Assembly (NCBI GenBank): GCA_014529385.2
Contig: CM043969.1
Coordinates: 23,376,446 to 23,440,445, forward strand
DNA length: 64,000 bases
Source of the DNA: Adiantum capillus-veneris
Taxonomy: Eukaryota; Streptophyta; Polypodiopsida; Polypodiales; Pteridaceae
Reading direction: 5' to 3'
Of the stretch, positions 58,405 through 64,000 are shown one piece after another. The notes below the pieces were generated by a model that did not search any database, was not told where the DNA came from, and saw only the letters and a program-made list of their open reading frames with translations. The stretch's first letter is position 1, and the number at the start of each line of letters is the position of its first letter. The position numbers and the translations under genes are program-made.

Positions 58405-58893
58405 CTACCCCTTTCTCAGTCCCTTTAAGAGTCTGCTAGCCTTAACTAGAGTAGCCCTAGGTCTCCCATTTTCATTATCCAAATTATCTGTAAAGGTAAA
58501 GTTCCCTTGTGCACAATGGATATGGGCCTTATTTTGCTTTAGCCAGTCCATCCCTAGTATCCCATCAAAGAATCCTAAGGGTAGGGTTCGAAATTGGGCA
58601 GAAGTTGGGTGTCCCCCTAGATCAAAGTCGATTTTTCCAGTAGAATGTTGAGATACTACTTCCTTGCCGTTTTCTAACTCTACAACTGGCTTGCTTGTTG
58701 GATACTTATCTAGATTTAGCTTCCTCATGCATCTAGGTGAAAGAAATGAAAGAGTACTACCACAATCTATAAGGAAGTTAAGTTGTTCACCTCTGAGAGA
58801 TCCTGGCATATGAATGACTGCGTATTGCTCGCAACCATTGGGGTTGTCAATTGCAGCATGCAGGGTTGCTCTCTCCACTGCTTCATCACCCAT
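58405..58893 (-). pseudogene. Gy7 protease
   Basis: LNFLIDCGSTLSFLSPRCM with Asp-Cys-Gly as the catalytic triplet, then FFDGILGMDWLKQNKA, the second typical retropepsin block. A stop after KGLRKG separates it from RT. Confidence 0.9.
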
Positions 58894-59760
58894 AGTTGGT
58901 TGTACCAGTGTGGCATTCCTCTGGCGGTAGCTCCATGCCCTCGCCCTTTGTTCATCCTTCCACGTCCTCCTCTTCCATTACGTTGGCCACGCCCATGGGC
59001 ATTCAAGGGCATGGCATTGGCGTTGGTTGCCTGAGTGTTTCTGGGGCACTTGGATCTATAATGTCCATACTCGCCGCAACCATAGCATCGAACATCTGGG
59101 AACTCCATGGTTGTGGTGGTAGCCACAATAGGACGCTGCTTGGTTGGATGGTCTGTTATTCCAAGCAGTTGTCCTTGCCCTCTTTGCCCAATGATTCCTC
59201 CTGTTCTGATTAACCTTTTGTACTTCAAGAGCTAGAGGTTTGGCCCTCAACAAGGCATCCTGTAGTGTTGTCGGCCTGAGAGATTCCAACCGTGTATTCA
59301 AAGGGTCGATTCGTCCTTGGCAGAACCTAGCCACCTATTGTTCCAAGGTCATCTTAGGAGCATATCTCCGAAGAGTGACAAACTTTGCATAATACTCTTC
59401 GACAGATGAAGTCAGTTGCCGAAGTGAAAAGAATTCATTCATCTTCAAGGTTTTATAGGCAGGTGGTAAATAACGTCCCATTATTGCAGCTTTGATGTCT
59501 TCCCAGGATTGGAAAGATCCCTTAATATCTAGGTCCCTGCAATGTTGCTTCCACCATATCTTGGCATCGCCAGACAAGCGGAACATCGCAAGCATAGTCT
59601 GATTCACGGGTTGGGTTCCCGCAGCTTCAAAGTAATCGTCCATGGCTTCCATCCACACTTCTGCATCTCTCTCCACATTTTTCCCCTCGCCCTTAAAGAG
59701 TGGAGGCTGGGCATGCTTAGGGAGGAGCTTCTTCTCTTACGCTGCCGAGTATAGGGCAAC
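58767..59760 (-). pseudogene. Gy7 Gag
   Basis: Core: VWMEAMDDYFEAAGTQPV, AKIWWKQHCRDLD, MNEFFSLRQLTSSVEEYYAKF, then a TAG and VARFCQGRIDPLNTRLESL. The CCHC knuckle CYGCGEYGHYRSKC follows, then a Gly/Arg-rich tail. Frames change near 59220. Confidence 0.9.
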
Positions 59761-59990
59761 AGGCGGTGCCTACATGGGTTATATGAGATTCTTGATACCA
59801 TTACTTGGATTTTCAAAATAGACACGAGACTTTAAATAAAATTCAAGATTCCACTTTATCAAGAGACAAACATTCAGAGACAAAAAGCACTTTATTGATG
59901 AAAATTTTATTACAATCGAAACCCCTCAAGGTTTAGGATAACTGATGATCAATTTATTACATGTCTTTTTGGATTGCGTATAAGATACGC

Positions 59991-60496
59991 CTAGGAGTTC
60001 ACATGATGCACTACTTTGTTCGTAAAGTAGTTCCTATACTCATCCTTGAGTGGATAATAAACTATGGTGTCGAGTCGGGATTCTTCTTTCGGTACTCCAA
60101 AAGTTATGACTCTGTTTGTTGGGATTACATTGGTAACCTTCTCCAAGAGCCAGTCGTCGAGGGTTTGATTGGTGTTGCCTGAGACAGTCAGGTCCAATCG
60201 TGTAGGCAGCAAGTAGAATATCTCCACCACCCTCAACTCTTCTCCCCAACGTATCTTCTTCAAATCGGTAGCCAGGAATCCTAGCTCCGAGCGTTGATGT
60301 AGTAAATCCCTCCTACAAGTGTCCAAACAAGTCCCCATCCTCTATGGATGCGAGTGGAGTGTGGCGTATGAGCCTTCATCAATATATCCATGACATCTCG
60401 CCTGAATTGGTAAACTGGGGATTGTCGAGCTTGTTCGTTAAGCTCAAACACTTGGAAATTTTGATATTCTAGCATGGGATCTTCCTGCAACACCAA
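59991..60496 (-). pseudogene. Gy7 extra ORF ahead of gag
   Basis: It lies between the primer site and gag on the same strand. The first frame reads VLQEDPMLEYQNFQVFEL to GGIYYINARS; after a one-base shift near 60300 it continues ELGFLATDLKKIRWGEEL, VVEIFYLLPTRLDLTVSG and DTIVYYPLKDEYRNYF to HHVNS. Together these give about 165 residues. I recognise no family; it is not gag, env or pol. Confidence 0.55.
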
Positions 60497-60587
60497 TGCA
60501 AGGAATTCGGATCAGCTACCTATATACTTTTAGTTCCTCTTAAATATTCAAACAATACGACTTTATTTCTTAGTCTGACCTAGGATT

Positions 60588-60600
60588 GGCTCTGATACCA
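60588..60600 (-). other. Gy7 primer-binding site (initiator tRNA-Met)
   Basis: Minus strand TGGTATCAGAGCC, two bases inside the LTR start at 60603. Confidence 0.92.
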
Positions 60601-60602
60601 TG

Positions 60603-62736
60603 TGTGAGGTCCCCACCCCGCCATATCAAATGCAGGATCTGATGGTGAACCTGGTGGCCACTAGATCTATAGTGGAAGCAAACAATGTGGTTCAGGGTTC
60701 AACTAGCGGACGATCTCTCATCACAAAGTGAGTCGAGTTCGAGCCTACTAGCAATGAGATCTAGCTCCACCTCGCAGGGGAAGCGTACTTAACCTATCTA
60801 GCGATCCTAAGACCCACCTTCCAAGAGGAGAGAAATCCCGAGGTCCTTTTTCCCCATGTTTCAGAGGCACGTACACTTGAGCCTTCGCCGCTCTAGGGGC
60901 AATGAGTATTACTAGTATCGACTTAAACATTATGGGGACAGAGAGTTCCCGACCAATCGGGACCACCCTTCTCATAGGCATTGGCAACCTGAGAAAAGCC
61001 CCCACTTTCCACCCCCACACTCACTCTTCCTTGTGTGTCCTAATTACTACCACAATAATTGTTCAACATAAACATTCCTTGATTAGATTCCGAATCACAA
61101 TGTTTGTTAAGACAGCCCTTCAACCAGTATTGCAAAGCGGTACCAAGACAGTACTCTAGTAAAAATTCTACTCAAACTTATTCATTAAAATTCCAATGTT
61201 CTGGAGGCCGGTACAACATCCCTGAGAGTTTACTCCTCCCGTTGTTGCCTAGCTGCCCATACAACTAGGTATGTCCACCGCATAGAACGAACGACATGGA
61301 CATTCCCACCGCATAGAAAGCAAGATGTGGGTTCCCACCGCATAGAAACCAAGTCGTGGGTATCCACCGCATGGAAAGCAAGTCCTGGATAAAGGCTTTA
61401 AGCTAGTAACTCTAGCTACTGCGAAATCGTTGCGAGCCGTCCCCTGTGATCAGTAGGGGGATCAGGACTAATTCAACATTGGAAATAGAATGAACATGTC
61501 GAGCTAAATTTTCCCTAGTAGACATTGTTTCCTATTGCAAACAGTATATATGTCAATCATTTCTTTCTTACTTTAGATTTAATGTACAAATGAATTCAAA
61601 TGCCGAGGTCTCCATCAGATTTCTCCAACATGTTTGGGAGTATGTTCTTTCCTAGCTAAACGTGTGCAATGTTTAATTAAACAACTTGAATAAGATTGTG
61701 ACCTACCTCTTCCATTTCTTCGTTAATGGCCCGTGAGATGGCCGGTGCTTGTTCATCCATGGGAGCTTTTCCTTTCCTATTCACGTTGCTCGTTCCCGTT
61801 TCACGGTCGTGGGAACCACCGAAGCGAGTTCTCTTAACCGGGGCCATTTCATGCTCACTACTTTAAATGATAAACTTGAAGAAAAGAGCTAAGGTTCGAG
61901 AGTACCATAACAATCCAAATGGCAAATTAGAATGATTGAACAATCCTCCTTATGCAAGAGGGTTAGATTTTTCCTTCGAGACCTAGTAATTTTATGGGTA
62001 ATACTTTACTTGTTCTATGGGAACCGGCTAGTAAAATTAAGCACTTGGCTTAGATAATTAAGAAATTCAAAATTTTACTAGTTAATTTACAAGAGAGATG
62101 AAGTAAGCAAGATCAATCACTTTCCTAAAGCAATTAGAAAGATGCAGAGTTACCGCATGCCTAGGTGCGAGAAAATTATCTTCTTAGTGGCCTAATAACG
62201 GATTAATTTTTTCCTTAATCACATTTTAATGTGTGAGAAAAATTGAATTTAACTTAATTACATTACTATTGAGTGGTAAAAGGGTGAATTTCATCAAGTC
62301 TACATTATTACCGGCGGCGGCGACAGCTGACAATTTATTAACTATGCTACCTAGAGAGAATCTCTCCTAATCATGTATTAATTGTTCATTAAGAGTGATG
62401 AATGGCTGCATAAATTAGTTAATTGGATGATGAATATGTAATGGAGTATAGCTATGTAAACTTAGAGAGTAGCTATTGGGAATTATAGCTAGGATTAAGC
62501 ATAGTAGACGAGAATTTTAAGAGAATGATGAAGAGGTTTACAGATGAGCATAAATAAAATCATGATTACCGTGATTAGGGGCTGAAAATCCTCTCGCTTT
62601 TCTGATCCAAATGAGCTCTCAAGACGAGAATTCGGCAGCACTTCCCTCCTTTGCTTCTCCTTCAAAAACTGTGTGTGTCGGCAGCACCTCTCCAAGGTGT
62701 GTGTAGGTTTGTGTGTGTACTGGGTGTGTGTGTGAG

Positions 62737-62780
<44 letters not shown>

Positions 62781-63447
62781 CACACCTTTAAATAGGCTCC
62801 TCAAGGCTGACAATTGATTTGGGTTTCTATAAGCATCTGAGTGAGCACTCAGTTAATGCATTGGCAAGTCTAGTTGCCTACCCACCAAGTGTCTAGTTGG
62901 TCAGTTTAACTGGCTCTCACACCCACTCTCTAGCTTGGAAACCTCCCTACAACTCCCACAAGGCAAGAGGGCGCCCCCTAGCTCTGAAAGCTGGCTCAGT
63001 GTGGCCTGGAACCTGCTCCCACACAGTCTCGAGCCCTAGTGCCTCCCTGCACAACTTTAGGAAAAATTGGTTTTAGGCTAAAATGGCCCATACGACTCGG
63101 AATTTAATGCCTAAAATTGCTATACTGAGCTCTAACTAAGGCGTACTGGACCGAGTACCTGCCATATTTAGAAGCCCCTAGGGTCCGAAAATACATTTTT
63201 TCAAATTCGGGGTACGGGTGCAGTTTTTCGAGACGGTCAAAACTGGACGGGTCGAGTGACCAAAAACTTACTATTTTTGGATTTTTTTTACAAAAATCAT
63301 TTTAATTCACATTTCGAAGCTTTACAAAATTCTAAACATCATGGCACTGACAGAATTTGGAAAACTGCTAAAAATAGTAACTTTTTTCCATTATGCTTAT
63401 TTCATGATACAAGGGTGCTCTTTTTGGTTGGGGTCATAGACCTTACA
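60603..63447 (-). repeat. Gy7 5' LTR
   Basis: Starts TGTGAGGTCC and ends ACCTTACA. It matches 52713-55510, with a GC-rich extra of about 24 bases at 62308-62331. Confidence 0.95.
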
Positions 63448-63452
63448 CATAA

Positions 63453-63663
63453 GGGCGAAGTTGTTGAGTAACTTCGGCTTGCAAAGCAAGGTTGCCCATA
63501 GTTTGTTGCAACCTAGTATAACAAGATAATTGACAAACATGAGGACATCATCATTAGCACCTTTATGTGCAAAATAAAAATTCTCAGTGTGCATTCTACT
63601 CTCTTGGTTATCGTCACCCATGTTAACAAAGTTTGTGTGCTTACTTAGTGTATTCTTTGGCAA
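63453..63663 (-). pseudogene. Gy6 Gag N-terminus
   Basis: MGDDNQESRMHTENFYFAH and LMFVNYLV match the Gy2 start MADNSKESEINVDNFDFSH. A frame slip follows LVNYLV. Confidence 0.85.
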
Positions 63664-64000
63664 TTCAAAACCTTAATTGCTACTCCTCTTAGCCTTTGAA
63701 AATCGTCACTTAAGTATCTACCCCACGGCTCCAATTGGTTAAATATAGAGAGTAGTGGAGTGGGTCTGATATCGCAGTATTGCCGAGAGATAGCTCCTTT
63801 CACACTTCTTATGGCTCACTAATGGTAAAGCCATAGGCAAGTCTAAAAAAACTCCATTATTAAGACCGAATCTCTCGAGGTGTGCACCCTATCCCACATA
63901 GCGGGCTCAAGAAAACCAATAATAGATCCCAATCCCACTTACCCTAATATAATTAACAAAATTAACCATTAATAGGCTACTTAAGGACCTCTCTTCTTAA
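63664..64000 (-). other. Gy6 untranslated leader
   Basis: Similar to Gy2 20164-20540 ('ctattaagacc', 'cttactcacaggcaattaa'-type blocks). The primer site and 5' LTR should follow just right of the window. Confidence 0.75.

Larger units (their letters stand above)
52713..63447 (-). mobile_element. Complete chromodomain Gypsy element Gy7
   Basis: Both LTRs (2798 and 2845 bp) are present, flanked by the 5-bp duplication CATAA at 52708-52712 and 63448-63452. The minus-strand order is primer site, extra ORF, gag, protease, RT, RNase H, integrase, chromodomain, purine tract. The coding part has several stops and frameshifts. LTR identity is high by eye with a few indels. It inserted into Gy6 gag. 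Confidence 0.96.
38686..64000 (-). mobile_element. Chromodomain Gypsy Gy6 in three pieces
   Basis: The pieces 38686-42300, 51688-52712 and 63448-64000 line up in order with Gy2: chromodomain and integrase, RT, protease and knuckle, gag middle, gag start, leader. The DNA transposon (42301-51687) and Gy7 (52713-63447) interrupt it inside gag. The 3' LTR is missing at 38686 and the 5' LTR lies right of the window. It is clearly more decayed than Gy2. Confidence 0.88.

Noticed and set aside
62495-62813. His-Thr repeat ORF
   Set aside because: Product of the (GT)n tract in the Gy7 LTR.
1-64000. tRNA or rRNA genes
   Set aside because: No cloverleaf or rRNA-like block was seen on either strand; the 'gctctgatacca' hits are primer sites of retroelements.

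Overview
The window looks like nuclear heterochromatin of a land plant, most likely a fern or lycophyte. This rests on PLS-type PPR repeats with wording typical of seed-free plants, chromodomain Gypsy elements and deeply nested LTR elements; no species can be fixed. No intact ordinary host gene was found. Nearly all bases belong to transposable elements, and most element ORFs carry stops or frameshifts.

Left and centre (1-38685) form a nest read from the inside out. Gy1, a Gypsy element on the minus strand (1-9081), sits in the 5' LTR of a Copia element (9082-14155). The Copia sits in the 3' LTR of a chromodomain Gypsy, Gy2 (14156-22153). Gy2 sits in the 3' LTR of TRG (22154-36041), a non-autonomous element with a gag-like ORF but no recognisable pol. 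TRG sits in the RT region of Gypsy fragment Gy5 (36042-38685). The 5' LTR of TRG is itself split by an 8.5 kb insert (27052-35524) filled with a decayed array of PPR motifs.

The right part is an old relative of Gy2, called Gy6. It survives in three pieces: 38686-42300, 51688-52712 and 63448-64000. One interruption is a complete chromodomain Gypsy, Gy7 (52713-63447), with matching 5-bp target duplications and an extra ORF ahead of gag.

The other interruption is the most interesting object: a 9.39 kb DNA element (42301-51687) bounded by 33-bp terminal inverted repeats. It carries a four-exon transposase-like gene with three in-frame stops. Beside it is an intact single-exon gene for a 287-residue histone H3-like protein. 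That protein starts with the exact H3 tail tip ARTKQTAR, continues into a long unrelated linker, and ends in a full H3 histone fold. Two twin hairpins follow, then two convergent spliced genes of unknown function, each interrupted by stops. A transposon-borne H3 variant that stays open while its neighbours decay is the best candidate here for an undescribed system.
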